A stretch of DNA of 64,000 nt from Epiperipatus broadwayi (taxonomy: Eukaryota; Onychophora; Udeonychophora; Euonychophora; Peripatidae), in contig JAQFVV010006306.1 of assembly GCA_028023455.1 (NCBI GenBank), positions 4,117,001 to 4,181,000 on the forward strand, read 5' to 3'. Below are positions 10,746 through 23,832 of the stretch, piece after piece. The notes under the pieces were generated by a model that was not told the DNA's origin, made no database searches, and worked only from the letters and a program-made list of their open reading frames with translations. Within the stretch, counting starts at the first letter, position 1; each line of letters opens with the position of its first letter. A program made the position numbers and the translations under genes.

Positions 10746-13700
10746 TCGCGCGGGAAAATATTAGCAGAAAATATTAGAAGAAAATATTTAGAGTTTTTCT
10801 TTACGGGATTAATTGATATCATAATTAATAATTGTATTAAATATTAGGAAAAACCAAGGATTGTCGTCTATGAATATTTATTAAACAGAGCAATAATTGT
10901 TTTGCCTTAAAATAGAACATTAAGTGACTGAAGAAGAAATAATAAACATTTTTTTTTAGCTTTAATATGAACGGTTTTCAAGAAAGTTTGATAAAGTACA
11001 GTAAATATAGTTTAAATATTTTACTAATTTATTTTAGAATATAAAATGTTATGTGAGATTAGGGAAAACATATAAACATAAATTTAGTAATATTGAGATT
11101 TTTAAAATAATAGCTTGATAAAATTATAGAAATATTGTTTAAAAATAAAGTGTATGTATGTGAGTATTATATCTACAAGGATCAATGGGATGGTGAAGCC
11201 TACGGAACGAGATCGAGAAGATAAAGATCGTTTGGTAATTTTGATATTTATTTATAATGCATAATGTATTTTTTTTAGATCATCTATTAATTAAGAATGA
11301 AGTGTGAAAGTTTAAATTATATGTACACATTTTATACAACATTTTTAACATATAATGAGATAGGAGTAATTCGGAATACGCATGCAATAATTTATTTAAA
11401 GTATATTAATAATATAATTTAACAGAACAATTGTGTGATTCTTTTGAACTTTCATGTGATAAAGTATTCAGATATTTAAGTAGTTTGTATGACTAAATAT
11501 ACGGAGGAAAGTAGTAAAAAGATTTTCTTATAGAACAGTGGAATAGTTTTAAAATAAATGAATTTTATTATTGTTAGAAATGCAGATATGTATTTGTCGA
11601 TGTACAGTATAGAAAAATCTTGAGAAATAAGATCGGATAGTGACTTGGAAGTACTAGTGGAGAGGAAACCAAGATGATGTTTTTTTTTAAGAAATAGGAA
11701 AATAAAGGATTTAGATCATATTTAGTTTGTGTGATTTCAGTATAGTTAACTAAGCCCTATGACTGAACACATATAGTTTGGACAGTGTTTTGCATATCTT
11801 TAAAACTTTTTGATGTTATAATAAAGCTGAAGAAATAGCTTTAGCATCGTTCCTATAATAGAGGTTGGTAGACAGGTAAAGGTCACTCCTCTATAGTGTC
11901 TTTTAACTCACTGTGCCATGATTGTCAAGATATATGACGAATAATATTCTAGTTGTATTTTGATCCTATGCATCTATCTTCGCTATCCTTATTTTGTGAA
12001 TCTGCATCGGTCAGAAAGATATTTTCAAAGAAATAATGAATAAAATAGAACTGAAGATAAGTTATCGTTTATGTAAGAATAGTTTATTTGCTGGAATGTA
12101 TAGAATTGTGTAACTTTAAAATTGAAAGTCCAAAATATCATAAAGAGAGAAAGAATCATATAATACATTGTAAAATTAATTCAGAAATGAATAAGATTTT
12201 AAAAAGAAATCTAAACCAAGTATTTTAAAAATTTTGTTTTAAAAGTGATAATAAAATTTGAATTTTTTTAAAAATAATATTTAGAAAATAAGTATTGCAT
12301 ATTTATTAAGAAAATAGTTCAATAAGGTATAATAAATATATACTTGTGCATGGTATATTAATAGTTGTAATTATATCATCTGAAGTAAGGCTTAAATGAG
12401 AATATTAGGATTAATAAACATCGGATAATGAACAATAAAAAACCTAATACCGAATGTAGAACAATGTTTTGACTTTGTAAGATTCCATACAACCAATATA
12501 AAACTAGAATTTTATTATTTTGTAGAATTTTACTACGAATGTAAATTTTGTAAAAAAATATAATTTTAATAATATTAGGGATGAAAGTGTTTGTGATAAG
12601 CATATAAGAAATGCATTTTGTAACAAGCTAACCATAATAATAAATCAAATAATAATACTGTATTTTCTTAAGTGTTAAAAAGATAAGATTTAACTAGGAA
12701 AAATAAATAGTATTTTGGTTTCATTTTATAAACTAATAAACTAAATTGAGATAGGAGAGTAAGGGATATCCAATGTATATAGGGTAAAAATATTGTTAAT
12801 TTATTTATGTTGTTAATAAACTTTGTTTTAAATTTATTTTAAAATTTTGTGTCCGCGTTGTTATTTCTCCACATGGATGCATGAAATCACGATACATTTA
12901 TAATTGAAACAGACATATAGATTTTGCACAAAAGGTAAACATAAAAGTGTTATAATAATTTTGAGAATTTATTGGTATGTTAAAATTAAAAGATCATAAT
13001 TTTATATTATTTATTGGTCATAAGTCGGTTGCCACAATATTACATTAAATTATATGCTAATGTTGCCACACGTATTCTGTTATCAGATTATTAAAAATAC
13101 TACCACGTACGTATTTATTTATTTCATTTAGGAAGAAATAAGATTATATTATATTATTATTGTTATTATTATTTATTATTATTATTAGTTGCTGTGTAGT
13201 AGATTATGACATAAAATTCCCTTTTCATATTTTACTACCGTAATTTTAAATCAGTTAGAATACAATTTATGAACCTGAGATTTTATTTTATTTCATTTTA
13301 CTTCATTTTATTTAATTGAGCTAGATTCTTGTTATAAAGAAGATTAAGATATGATTATTATTTTAATCGTAGTGAATAGAGCTTAGAAAGTCGTAAGAAT
13401 ACTATGAGTTAGTTATTTGGTGTAGTAAAAAGGGGGAATAGTGTTCTTATGCCATTGAGGTAGTATCGTGTGGATAATGTCTCAATGTAGTCTATCTCGT
13501 TCCCCGTATTGTCACTCCATGTCTCATGAAAATAGTAAATATTTGTTAATTCATTTTAAAATTGAATCGAATTTATATTTTAAAAATTAGAGCTAGTAAT
13601 CATTTTAATTAATGCTGAATATTTCATTTATTTATTTGTTAACTGAGCTAGAACCCGGAATATTCGTTATGAACAATATTTTTGGTGGAGAACGCGCGGG

Positions 13701-14195
13701 GGGGAGGTTAGAATATATATATAACAATTCAATCTTTGATATAGATATCTTAAAATATGTGATATATATGGTTAAGACACATTTATATGAATGATATTTT
13801 CCTAAATATTTTGTGAATGTGTGAATGTATATGGGTTTTTTTTTTTTACTAATTAAAGATTAAACTATAACTACCCTTTTTTCTTGACATGTTTTGATGA
13901 ATTTTATATATATTTATACTGGGTGTAAAATGAATTGTAAAAAAAATATTCAGTCAATAAAGGTTAAAAATTATTAAAGAAAGAAAATGTTGAGACTTTG
14001 TATATTCAAGATAATTTAAACAAATGTGAAAACATGATTAAGATCTAGCGCAATTAGAAGGGAAATGGACATTGTAAGATTATTGGAAATTTTAATCTAA
14101 CAGAGTTATAATTTTAAAAATAGAAGCGATTATTATTATTTATTTTTTAGATTATTGTAATAAGTTTAATCATTTTTATGTATATATATATTTTA
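10746..14195. other. Long AT-rich stretch, possibly a decayed element
   Basis: No intact ORF. Points of note are a protein-like patch near 11180-11260 (GMVKPTERDREDKDRLV), AATAAACTTTG near 12816 followed by GTGTCCGCGTTG at 12850, an (ATT)n tract at 13148-13190, an (TTTTA/C)n tract at 13280-13315 and a G-rich patch at 13690-13706. The relic upstream and these pieces may be one dead element, but no paired terminal repeats were seen. Confidence 0.3.
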
Positions 14196-14199
14196 CTAA

Positions 14200-14440
14200 T
14201 TATATTTAATGCATTTTAATAATTATATTTATTGTAATGTAATGTAAATAATGTGCATTGGAGAGAATTGCTGTAGGGTAAGTAATTGGTCATGTGATTG
14301 TATAAAAAGAAACATGTCAAGAAGGTTCCATTAAGGAATGAAAGCTGGATCGATATATTAAATAATATTTTTAATTTTATATAAAGAAGGCAATATTATG
14401 AAAAAATATTTGATCATTTAAAGTATTTATTGAGAGAAGT
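14200..14440 (+). repeat. LTR-like dispersed repeat, copy 1
   Basis: It matches 45640-45885 along most of its length. Shared text includes AATAATGTGCATTGGA, GTCATGTGATTGTATAAAA and AAGGAATGAAAGCTGG. A TATAAAA box is placed as in an LTR promoter. No primer-binding site or internal region adjoins it, so a solo LTR is one reading and a MITE another. Confidence 0.4.
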
Positions 14441-14445
14441 CATAT

Positions 14446-15400
14446 AATAATAACATAAAAATTATCTAATCTAGATGAAGAAATGATATAAATGAAGTAA
14501 CCTCATTAAACACATAATTCCATAACTATAACTTTTAGAGCACTGAGGTAACATAATTATGTTACAGTGATCACTATGATGGATAACGAAGTCAAATATG
14601 CAATGAGGTGTGAAGAGATAAACATTTCTAATGATGTATGTGTGACTATATATCTGGTTTCATAATTCTTCAGTATATTATATTCAAGAGGATGCCTGAA
14701 GACATCTGCAATCAAGTCCCATACATCTTTGAAAATTAAAAACTGAGATGAAACAGAAAAAAAAAGCATGTGGATCTTTTATGGTCATTGTTGGTGTGTA
14801 CCATGCAATAATACCTTCCTGAAACAGGTGGTTATCATAATTGAAAATATTCTATAGACTTATAGGGTAAGGAGTATTAAGTTTCATTTAGATCACTAGT
14901 GAATCATTCAATAAAAATTTGTGTAATAAAGGAGGCACTAGTGAATCAGTTCTAGGGCCATGTTTTCACGATCAAATTCTATAGTTGTTGGTGCAAGATT
15001 ATGAATCAGTACCTCAATTTCATGGTATTATATTTTCACCAAACAACTTTGTTAATATTTTACAGATATTTTGGAAGTTAATATATTAAATCACCAAAAA
15101 GCTTTGCTCATTTTCTTTTATCATCATTATGACCTAACTCCAGAAAAAAAAAAAAGAATGTTTGAAATAGAGAAATAAAAAGTGCACGTAATGAAAATAA
15201 ATTAGTTTGAGTGCATAAACATGCAATCTCGTCATGATAATAGTTAAAACTGATGGCATGAGAGATTCAGGGTGAATGGGCATTGCAATAATCTAAAAAG
15301 TGTTAACAATAACGTAAAAAAAAAAATGGAGAAAAATAAAAATAATGATGATTACTTAAATCCAGAATAATAGTAACTGAATCAATTTAAAAAGACAATT
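14446..15400. other. AT-rich spacer
   Basis: No coding signal. CACTAGTGAATCA occurs twice close together (about 14895 and 14937), a small local direct repeat. Confidence 0.4.
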
Positions 15401-15404
15401 GAAT

Positions 15405-15700
15405 TTATAAATATATATAATTTTGCTTTTATTGAATTAAAATTGCTACTTTTACATTCCCTAAAGTGTTTTTATACAATGATTCAATTATTCATGTACA
15501 TACATTTATTATGACATAATGTATTAAATTATTTAATCTAATATAACATGTAAGATATATAATAATTTTGCCTTTATTGAATTAAAATTGCTACTTTACA
15601 TTCCCTAAAGTGTTTTTTTGATGATTTAATTATTCATGTACATACACTTACTGTGACATAATGTATTAAATTATTTAATGTAATATAACATACAAGATAC
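15405..15700. repeat. Tandem duplication, about 146-bp unit
   Basis: TTTTATTGAATTAAAATTGC and CATTCCCTAAAGTGTTTTT through ATGTATTAAATTATTTAAT occur at about 15419-15545 and again at about 15565-15695, with few differences. Confidence 0.8.
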
Positions 15701-15969
15701 CACCATCCTATCTGATATCGATATTTACAAAGTAGGCAAAAAGTAGATCTATAATACTGACTGAGGAATGTTGTTTTAAATGTCCTCCACTAATGTTACA
15801 TTCCTGGAATCTTTTTTTAATTAGAAGTGTATACCTACTTTTGATCAATGTAAATATAATACTTGTACTTGAACAGAATTATATATTTTTAATATAAATT
15901 TTGAAAATGCATTTTCATTAATGCATATTAGAAATATATATATTAAATCTGATCTGCACAAATCTAGGT

Positions 15970-17110
15970 GGTTTCAACTACAAATCATATAATAACAATC
16001 CAAACTTATCTAAACGATGAATCTTCAATCTGTTGTCAAGGTAATGCCTACAAATAAAAAATAAACCCACTTTTCCCTTTGGTCTAAAATTTTAATATAT
16101 ACAAAAAGAGTGTTAACAGATTTGAGATTTTTATATTCCTAGAAACTTAACTAAATCCCATAAACAGGCAAATGTAACATGTTTTAAAGTAGATTAATAA
16201 ATAATCATTTTTAAAATTTCAAACACTACTAAATTACACAGAATCAGCACAAGCTTATCTAAAACCGAAAATTTCAATCTATTGTCAAAACAACCTCAAC
16301 AAATGAAAGATAGATTCCACCTAAAATCTTAATCTAGATAAAGAAAACTGTTATCACATGATTTACAATTAAAATCGCTTAGTTTTTGCGGAATTTCAAG
16401 AATTGGTGGTCGAGAGATCAGCGACAGCTGCTTTACAAGCAGTTGTCCCGGGTTAGCGGGTTCGCTTCCCGGCTGATGCTATGACACATGAGAAAAAAAA
16501 ATTGTTGGCAGGATGTTTGAACATTTCTCCTGCTTGAACATTTCAAATATATATATATAAAACAAATATATAAAAATGATTATCTATTAATCTACTTTCA
16601 AAACAGGTTATATTTGCTTACTGAATGAACTTTATTTAAATTTCTAGGAATCTTAAAAAATCTCAATCTGTTAAATCCTATATCAGCTCTCTTTGTTTAT
16701 ATTATAGACCAGAATAATCTTTTATTTATAAAGGTTTACCTTGACAACAGATTGAAGATTCATGGTTTGGACAAGTTTAGGCTATTATCATGTGAATTAC
16801 ATTTAAAAACCATCTATCTTTGTGCAGTTTCAGGTTTATTATCCAAATAAAAATGAATAACATTAGGGTTTGAAAGCTTTAAAAACAATTATTTATTCAT
16901 CTATTTTCAAAACAGTTATATTTGATTATTCATTGGGGTTTATTTAAACTTCTAGAAATATAATAGTTCTCATGTGTTAAAAAATACTGTCTACTCTTAG
17001 TCTATATTAAGATCTTAGAAGAGTGAATGGTGGAATCCATCTTTTATATAGAGGTTACCTTGACTGAAGATTCCTAGTTTAGATAAACTTGAGCTGTTAT
17101 CATGTGAGAT
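15970..17110. repeat. Nested inverted-repeat cluster
   Basis: GAATCTTCAATCTGTTGTCA (near 16019) is mirrored by TGACAACAGATTGAAGATTC near 16741. The arms extend over about 230 bp and include TAATCTACTTTCAAAACAGG against its partner near 16180. A diverged second left arm lies at about 16235-16330 and a third right arm at about 16865-17105. The tRNA-like SINE at 16400 sits in the loop. This is one foldback family inserted or duplicated three times. Confidence 0.7.
16400..16501 (+). pseudogene. tRNA-like SINE head with A tail
   Basis: GAATTGGTGGTCGAGAGATC starts a tRNA-like fold. The anticodon stem GCTGC/GCAGT encloses TTTACAA, anticodon TAC. GGGTTCGCTTCCCGG is a B box with T stem. The body resembles animal tRNA-Gly more than tRNA-Val, apart from the anticodon and an extra stretch before the T arm. 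A short spacer and nine A follow at about 16492-16501, which marks a retroposed copy and not a working gene. Confidence 0.55.
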
Positions 17111-19255
17111 ATATATATATTAAAGAAGAAAATGAATTTGATATATATTTGACTTCTAATTTATTATTTAAAAATTTATTTAAATTTTCCATATCTTTCC
17201 AGAACCCAGCAAAGAAATGATTTCTTATTACTATTTATTGATACCATAATTATTCAACTGTTTCATTTATGTGTGTGTTTTTTATTAATTTTAATTTAAT
17301 TACATAGTTTGTTAAACAATTTATTTAATTGCATAATTTGCTGATTAGATTAGTCTTTAGTACAGCATTTAATCATATTTTACGAGGGCAAACACTATTA
17401 GTAAAATAGCAAATCCAATGATTTCATTTCAAATAATTTTTTTTAACTTATCTTTTTTGATAACATTTTGATCAAGAAATATGTTTCAGAATTATAGTTA
17501 CTTTATTCATTGAATAAATTACTGCTCAAAACTTTAAAAATGACATTAGAGTGCCAATAATTTAAAAAAAAAAACTGTTCTTGTATGATTTTATAACCGG
17601 TAAGCCATTATTTATTCACAGATTTTCCCACAATTTCTCAATTATTTTAGGAGTTTGTAATTAAAACATTACAATAAGTGAAGGTAGAGAGGGGGAGGTT
17701 CTATTTGCAATATTTTACAAACAGGGAACGTTAGAAATTAAGACCAAGTATTTTTTTTTTTTAATATTAATTATAAGGGGACAATACTTTTTTAAAAAAT
17801 AATGTAGAAATAATAATCCTGACTATTGAACAAATTTTAATGGCATAATTAATAAACCAGTGTAATTTATTACAATCGTAAAGAGATAGATTCTGGAATT
17901 CAAGGTTCATGGATGGCAGTTCCAGCTGTCACTTGCTCGAACTTCTTATGAACACCAGAACAATTAGCATATATACATGGTTAACTGCTTAGATCTTGCA
18001 ATATTCAAGCATCAAGAGTTAGGTTAAGGATAGTGATTTCATGACTAAATTGTACATTTTTTTCTTGAATCAGCTGCTAATCTGTTCAGAAACCATTATC
18101 ATTTGGATCCATCATTTTCCAGCTATAAACTACACAACCAATCTTAAACTAGTAACTGATTCACAAGAGATATACAATGTTATGTTCTCATTTAGCAAAT
18201 TTTCTTTCCAGTAGTTTTCTATTACCTGATGATAAATTCATCAATCTATTCAAATTCTTCAGCCACTATTTCAATATATATTTGATAGTACGTGTGTTCT
18301 GTGGTGCATTGAATTTGTTCCCTTATATTCCTTGTATCTTACATATGTTTGGCAACTATTTGATGACTTCTTCGTAAACCAACTAATTTGTCATTATGTA
18401 TTTTTTTTCTATGTAGAATAATTTATATTGAATATTATATATATATAAACTAAAAGCTGTATCTACTTTTTTTCTAGTATTAATTAATTGTAGTAAATCA
18501 CAATTATTATTCCATATTAATTTAACCAACTAATTTTTAATCTTAATATTACAGATTCACTTGATAATAGTTATGGACGATGTAAGAAAATCTAGATTTT
18601 TCTAATTTTTGAAATTGTATTTTTTTTTTTTTGAGTAGCATTTTATAAATGATTGAAAACACAAATTTTTTCTTCATTTTGATATATAAAATTTGGCATA
18701 AATCAGTAATATTTTGTCATAGAGAACAGATTTTTGTTTCATTTTAAAATTCTTTGATTTGACATGCAGAAAAAGAAAAAAAAGTTAAGTTTTCAAAATT
18801 TCAATTTTTTTATTATTAAATATTAGAAAAACCACTTTCAATTTCTCTAAAAAAAGTGTGTGTGATAAATTTTGTTATTTTATAACCTTATCATTCAAAT
18901 TTTTATCATACCTATAACTTTAAAACATACACACACAAAAAAAAAAAAAACCCCAGGTGCCTCAACTTGTTACTGCTACACAATGATTTTTTCTTGAATG
19001 TAATGAATTAATTATGTATTTCTATTTTGAAAAAATAAAATGTAATCTTATAACTAAAATAAAGCCCGTAAGCAAATAAAAATTAACCATATTAAAGTAA
19101 TATTTCAAAATTTATCAAATTCAGTCAGTTTATATTGCACTATTTCAGAAAAAAAGTCAATTTAATATGAAACACATTTGGGGAAGTGTTATTTACTTTA
19201 ATTAATTTCTTTTTTAGTCAATGACAAACAAATTGAAAATGTATGATTTTACTTA
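17111..19255. other. AT-rich DNA, no gene seen
   Basis: Long A and T runs, for example 17564-17574 and 18935-18950. The 66-codon ORF at 18177-18377 is hydrophobic and Leu/Phe-rich, as expected by chance in T-rich DNA. Confidence 0.4.
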
Positions 19256-19257
19256 AA

Positions 19258-19850
19258 ATATACACAAAACTGAATTAGCATTATATCAGTAGGAATGTTT
19301 TGAACATCTGTATCATCGGAAAAGACAAATAAAGACGATCGCCCTTGCAGATGGAGGAAATTGACTTTTTACTGGCCGTTACATTATCCAAATAGTCAGC
19401 CACTACGATATACTATATTCAACAGTAATATAACTTGATGATACTGTAGGTAGCAAATAAGAAAACATTTTGAGAAATATCTTCACATACAACATGGACA
19501 ATTTTAATATAACTGGATGATTAAGCAAGGCAGTGAGTTTAGATTGTGAGTTTGGCAGATATAATGGATATTTTGTATTGGGAAATGGTTTTTGTTCTTT
19601 GTAAACCTGAAACTAATGCCATTTCTCTTATCTTGTGATCTTCATTAGTAGAATATTCGAAGGGAATGCCTGGAATTGTTTACTTTGGGAAATCAAAAAA
19701 CATTTTCGTATTGTAATAGGATTGTTTAAACTGGTTTATTAACAAGCTATTTGACAGTTCCTCCAAGACCGTCATGCACCCTTTTGCCACGAGATGTGGT
19801 AAAAGAAATGCTATTCAAAATCTCATTTATATTAACCAATGTTCAGAAAA
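19258..19850 (-). pseudogene. Relic of a transposon-associated protein (GKxxxDGxGGTxK type)
   Basis: On the minus strand, 19800-19750 encode TTSRGKRVHDGLGGTVK, next to a hydrophobic NSISF lead. A later frame gives IPGIPFEYSTNEDHKIREMA and LVSGLQRTKTISQYK. At about 19370-19260 another gives KVNFLHLQGRSSLFVFSDDT then DVQNIPTDIMLIQF. The order [FF]ATSHGKGxxDGxGG, then a GTRxYH-like box, then VKVxFLHPxGP...D.C/V resembles a large family of invertebrate proteins that I associate with mobile elements. I cannot give the family a safe name. At least three frameshifts and several stops kill it. Neighbours 20.8-21.6 kb and 22.4-23.6 kb are dead element genes on the same strand. Confidence 0.55.
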
Positions 19851-20026
19851 AATTAACTAGATTTATATTGAAAAGTAATGCATCAGAAAAATAATTTTTT
19901 CAAAGTTTTGATATATATTTTAAAATTTTTGTTGCTAGTTTTTTAAAAAATGAATATACAAAAAATAGTCAAAAATTAACTACTGTTCAACTTCTTAGTT
20001 AAACTTCTTTCTGTTCAACTTCTTAG

Positions 20027-20790
20027 TATGTGTAAATTAAAAAAAAAAAAATCAGATATATTAATCTTTAACTGAGGTTTAAAGTTTATATCTGTGCTAG
20101 AGATAATCTCTAATTTCGAAAATGATTAGTAATAATCATTAGTGTATTTATCTGAAATGGATGGCGTCAAAGCTGTGAGTGGAGGAAGTTTGACAATGGT
20201 AAATAAAAATGTAACAATTTACTCTAGATAAATACTTTGCATATAATAGAAATGTATATGAGATAGTGACCTGGGCCAACTGATGAGTGCTGGTTCAACA
20301 CGAAATGCATCTTGGGGGTCATTGGTCTTTTATTATATCTTTATTTATATGAGTTTGAAAAGAGTGTGGAAGTGTTTATTATATCTATAAAGATATTACA
20401 TATGGGACAGAGAAAGATGAATAACTCTGTGTGTGTAAATTAAAAAAAAAAATTAGATATATTAATCTTTAACTGAGGTTTAAAGTTTATATCTGTGCTA
20501 GAGATAATCTCTACTTTCGAAAATGATTAGTAATAATCATTAGTGTATTTATCTGAAATGGATGGCGTCAAAGTTGTGAGTGGAGGAAGTTTGATAATGG
20601 GTAAATGAAGATGTAACAATTTACTATAGATAAATACTCTTCATATAATAGAGATATATATGAGAGATAGTGACCTGGGCCAACTGATAAGTGCTGGTTC
20701 AGCACGAAATGCATCTTGGGGGTCATCAAAGGTGTGAGTGGAGGAAGTTTGATAACGGTAAATGAAAATGTAATAATATATAAAAATGAT
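20027..20790 (+). repeat. SINE-core repeat in tandem, about 403-bp period
   Basis: Two long units start at about 20029 and 20432, with a third partial unit from about 20723. Each holds an A run, TTAATCTTTAACTGAGGTTT and the core CCAACTGATGAGTGCTGGTT followed by CA(A/G)CACGAAATGCATCTTGG. The core also occurs at 48.8, 55.5, 56.2 and 62.1 kb, so it behaves as a conserved SINE central domain. Confidence 0.8.
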
Positions 20791-20794
20791 TATG

Positions 20795-21640
20795 CTTCAG
20801 TTGCATTCTTGTTTGATAATAAAACTGAACTTCACCTTGCAGGTTCAACACCTAATTTTCTATAAAAATTATAGATTGTGGCTGCCTCTTTCTGATTAAT
20901 AGTAGCTTGAGTCACCAAAGAATAACTTATTCTGCTTTGGAGCAAACTCATTGGTTTTAAGTTTCTATAAATCTTAAAAAACAACAACAAACTCTTGAAC
21001 TCACAATTATAATCTCCAGTATGTAGTAATATATAGATATCTATTTTTTTAAAAGTAATTTTACATCAAGTTTCTGAGTCAATGAAAATATAACACAATC
21101 GAGACCAAAGCATTTCCTTCTTCATTATTAGTACTCCTGAAGCATGGAGTTACATTTTTTTTCTTTCCGCCAAGCATGTTCTACAAAAATTTAAGAGAGT
21201 AGATTGTCTATCATTCAAAATTCTATTTTCAAATATGACCACACATCATTAATTATATTTTGATGGGTAGTACAAACACATTATAACTAGTACAAACATA
21301 ATATGTATACCTTACTTTCCCCAGCTATATACATCGTTCTGGATATAAATCATATTTGGGAAAACCAATTTTGTTTTAAGAATGCTTGTTTTTGAATGTC
21401 AGAGAAAGTTCTTGTAAATTGCGCACAATTCATCTTTTCTTATCACCTATACAAATATTTCTTTCAGTGATTGAATAACAACTTTCATACCAGATTTCAC
21501 GCTGAAGACTTTATCACTGGAATAAAAATTCCTTAATAGGTGTGCAGTCTATTCATCAAGTTTTTCCTGATTTAGGGTGGTTGATGTTAAAATTCCTTTC
21601 TGTATTTTTTTTATTCAATAACTGTTGACAAATTCTTTGA
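20795..21640 (-). pseudogene. Polinton-type DNA polymerase B relic
   Basis: On the minus strand, text in changing frames reads IGFPKYDLYPERC, then LGKVRYTYYVCTSYNVFVLP with IK after it (21325-21258). Next come NFCRTCLAERKK (about 21190-21155), a stretch with only two stops over about 145 codons, and EAATIYNFYRKLGVEPAR near 20895-20840. The series G-x-P..IY..PE, FG.VK......LY.PVLP.K, LCRTCAE and a YY..GV/L box is the layout I know from protein-primed family B polymerases of Polinton/Maverick elements and kin. The catalytic DTDS box is not visible. No terminal repeats or other Polinton genes were found, so this is an isolated dead piece. Confidence 0.45.
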
Positions 21641-22295
21641 CAGAATAGATCGTGCAAATTTACCCTTCAATAGCAACATTTTAATTATTTCCTGTCAAAA
21701 TTTTATAATCTTTTTTTCTTTTGAGATGATTCACAACAAATTTTGCTTCTAGATTAGTAATAATTTAATCAATATTTGATTTGAAATAAAAAAAAACTTC
21801 TTTTTCTTTACAAGTAACTTGTCAATAAATAAATATATTTAAACCTTTAAATGAGGCGCTAGAATCCAACAGTCCATTTTTTTTTTTATTACTTGGAAAG
21901 GGTATTTCAACACACTCACAGACTAAAATTCTTCACGCGTATATATTTTTAGTTTTTTTGCCACTTATTATCTATTTTAATGCAGGTTCAATTTCAAAAT
22001 CGCTTAACATATATATCCAACATGTAACTTTTCTCGACTTATAACACTACTTCTACGATCATTTTTGAAGACCAGATTATGATATTTCAGTAAATAAATT
22101 GATCAGTTTTAATTATTAGAAGTTATGTTGAAATGTAATTTTTATAATTATGTTATAAAACGGTTAAAAGTATAAACACTATAAAAACTGTTTCAAATTC
22201 TTAGAAGAGACTGAAATGAAGTTACGAAAGAAATGAGTCCACCAAGCCCAAACTTTCCTACCAAACAAGTCATGTTATTTGTAAATAGAATTGCA
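21641..22295. other. AT-rich spacer
   Basis: No gene or named repeat. The left part may still be upstream coding DNA of the polymerase relic: NLHDLFCQRICQQLLNKKNT is open on the minus strand near 21657-21600. Confidence 0.3.
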
Positions 22296-22298
22296 GAT

Positions 22299-22436
22299 AC
22301 TAACGATGTACCAAAAATCAATTGAATCAGAAATATCAAGGTTCAGATTTCTGGCTGAAATGAAATAATATTAATATTATATACATTTATTTATTTTAAA
22401 AAACTTTAGTGATTTCATTTTAATATGAAAAGTTGA
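22299..22436. repeat. Direct repeat, left copy
   Basis: About 138 bp matching 23833-23982, including CAATTGAATCAGAAATATCA, AAGGTTCAGATTTCTGGC and TTAATATGAAAAGTTGAC. It ends at the stop codon of the minus-strand ORF1 relic. Confidence 0.85.
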
Positions 22437-22437
22437 C

Positions 22438-23640
22438 TTATTGACTGATACTTAATACTTTCCCAAATGGGGCAAGAATTTTTTGTAAATTTTTGATATC
22501 AAAGTCAATCCCACAATTGCGAATAATTCCTTCCATACATATTGGTCTATTTAAATCAACCATAATTAGATATCTATTGGCTAATATTTTAAAATTATTC
22601 TTGAATAATTCTTTTATAAATGAATTATTGAATTGGATTATTATATATCTATCATTCGGATGAAATAAAATTTTATAAATTGATTGCCCGAGGCCCTCTT
22701 GTTTAATAAATCTAAATAGGTCTTGGATCGGGAATTTATAATAGTTAACGTATCTATCAGTTGTTGACATTATTAGGATATTTTCATGTTTATATATTTG
22801 AAATGTTCTCATAAGCACTGCTGGTATTGATTGGTTGAATTTGACTGATCGTTGCATGTATTGATGGATTATTTCTTATATCTTCTATAATGTCCTCTTG
22901 ATCAGAGAAGTATTCATCCATCCTATTATTTTCTTCATTTTCCATAGTAAACAATGATTTATTAAAACGTTCATTTTCTTGATTAATTTGTGGTTTTTCC
23001 CTTATATTCAACTCTTGAATTTTGCATGTTCATGTTTCTTTTAGTTTTCTCAGCATATGTCATATTCATATCTCTTCTAGTTTCTCTGCATATGTCATAG
23101 GTATTGCTTCTTTATACATTTGAACTTCTTTAGTCCAACATGATGTAGCTTGTTTGTTAAATTTAGAGATATTGTCCTGATTTAAAGGGGGGATATTAGA
23201 TCTTGAAAGCTGCATTTATGTTCCCATAAAAAAAATTTAGGACTTCTTCAGATTTTTCTTTAGTTTTGCTTTGTTCCATTTCTATTTTCTTTTTCAGAAT
23301 TTTTGGGCTTTTCAACCTGATTTATTTTTAAATTTGCATTTGTGGAAGTAGGGATTTTAGTTCTAGTATTTTATTGTATCGTCTTATTTTGACCCCCTTC
23401 TACATTCTTCTTTTGATTTTCATCATACTTTAGGTCTTTTAAAGAGTCCTCCATAATTATGTTTCCCTTAGAATAGTTTTCCTTATCTCTATCAGCTTGT
23501 TGATTTTTAGTAGAATCTTTCTTCTGATTTATTTCACTTTTATTTCCAGATTCATTTACTCCCTTATCTTGAATTGTAGTTTCCTCATCTTCAACAAGAT
23601 TATTTTATTGTTCTATAATTAAAGATGATCTGAGATTGTC
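22438..23640 (-). pseudogene. LINE ORF1 (gag-like, RRM type) relic
   Basis: Minus-strand frames in order. First, a very charged N-terminal part (KSEINQKKDSTKNQQADRDK near 23550). Then FNKQATSCWTKEVQMYKEAI with PMTYAEK (near 23160-23080). Then an acidic piece (22790-23011). Last, a 139-codon open piece at 22438-22857 with LGQSIYKILFHPNDRYIIIQ, RYLIMVDLNRPI and IRNCGIDFDIKNLQKILAPF ending GKVLSISQ. The Tyr-Ala-Glu box followed by an RRM-like fold is the plan of ORF1 proteins in several animal LINEs, which coat the element's RNA. The zinc knuckles expected after the RRM are missing, since the frame stops exactly at the left direct repeat. At least two shifts and several stops occur. Confidence 0.5.
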
Positions 23641-23832
23641 AAAAACCAAAACTTCTGAAAATTAACAGTAAATGAAAACACAGTAAAAAAATTTCTAAAA
23701 AGCTAACTCTTTATAATAAAATATTACTAATTTAAGCCCATTTTTAGATATTAAAATGGTTTTCGAAATTCTGTACTAAAAAAAATAAAGGAGCAATAAT
23801 TCCAAAATTCTGGAGTTTCAATATCCTCTTGC

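Noticed and set aside
13678-13700. TGGTGGAGAACGC as a retroelement primer-binding site.
   Set aside because: It begins with TGG as such sites do, but I could not match it to a tRNA end and saw no LTR ending just before it.
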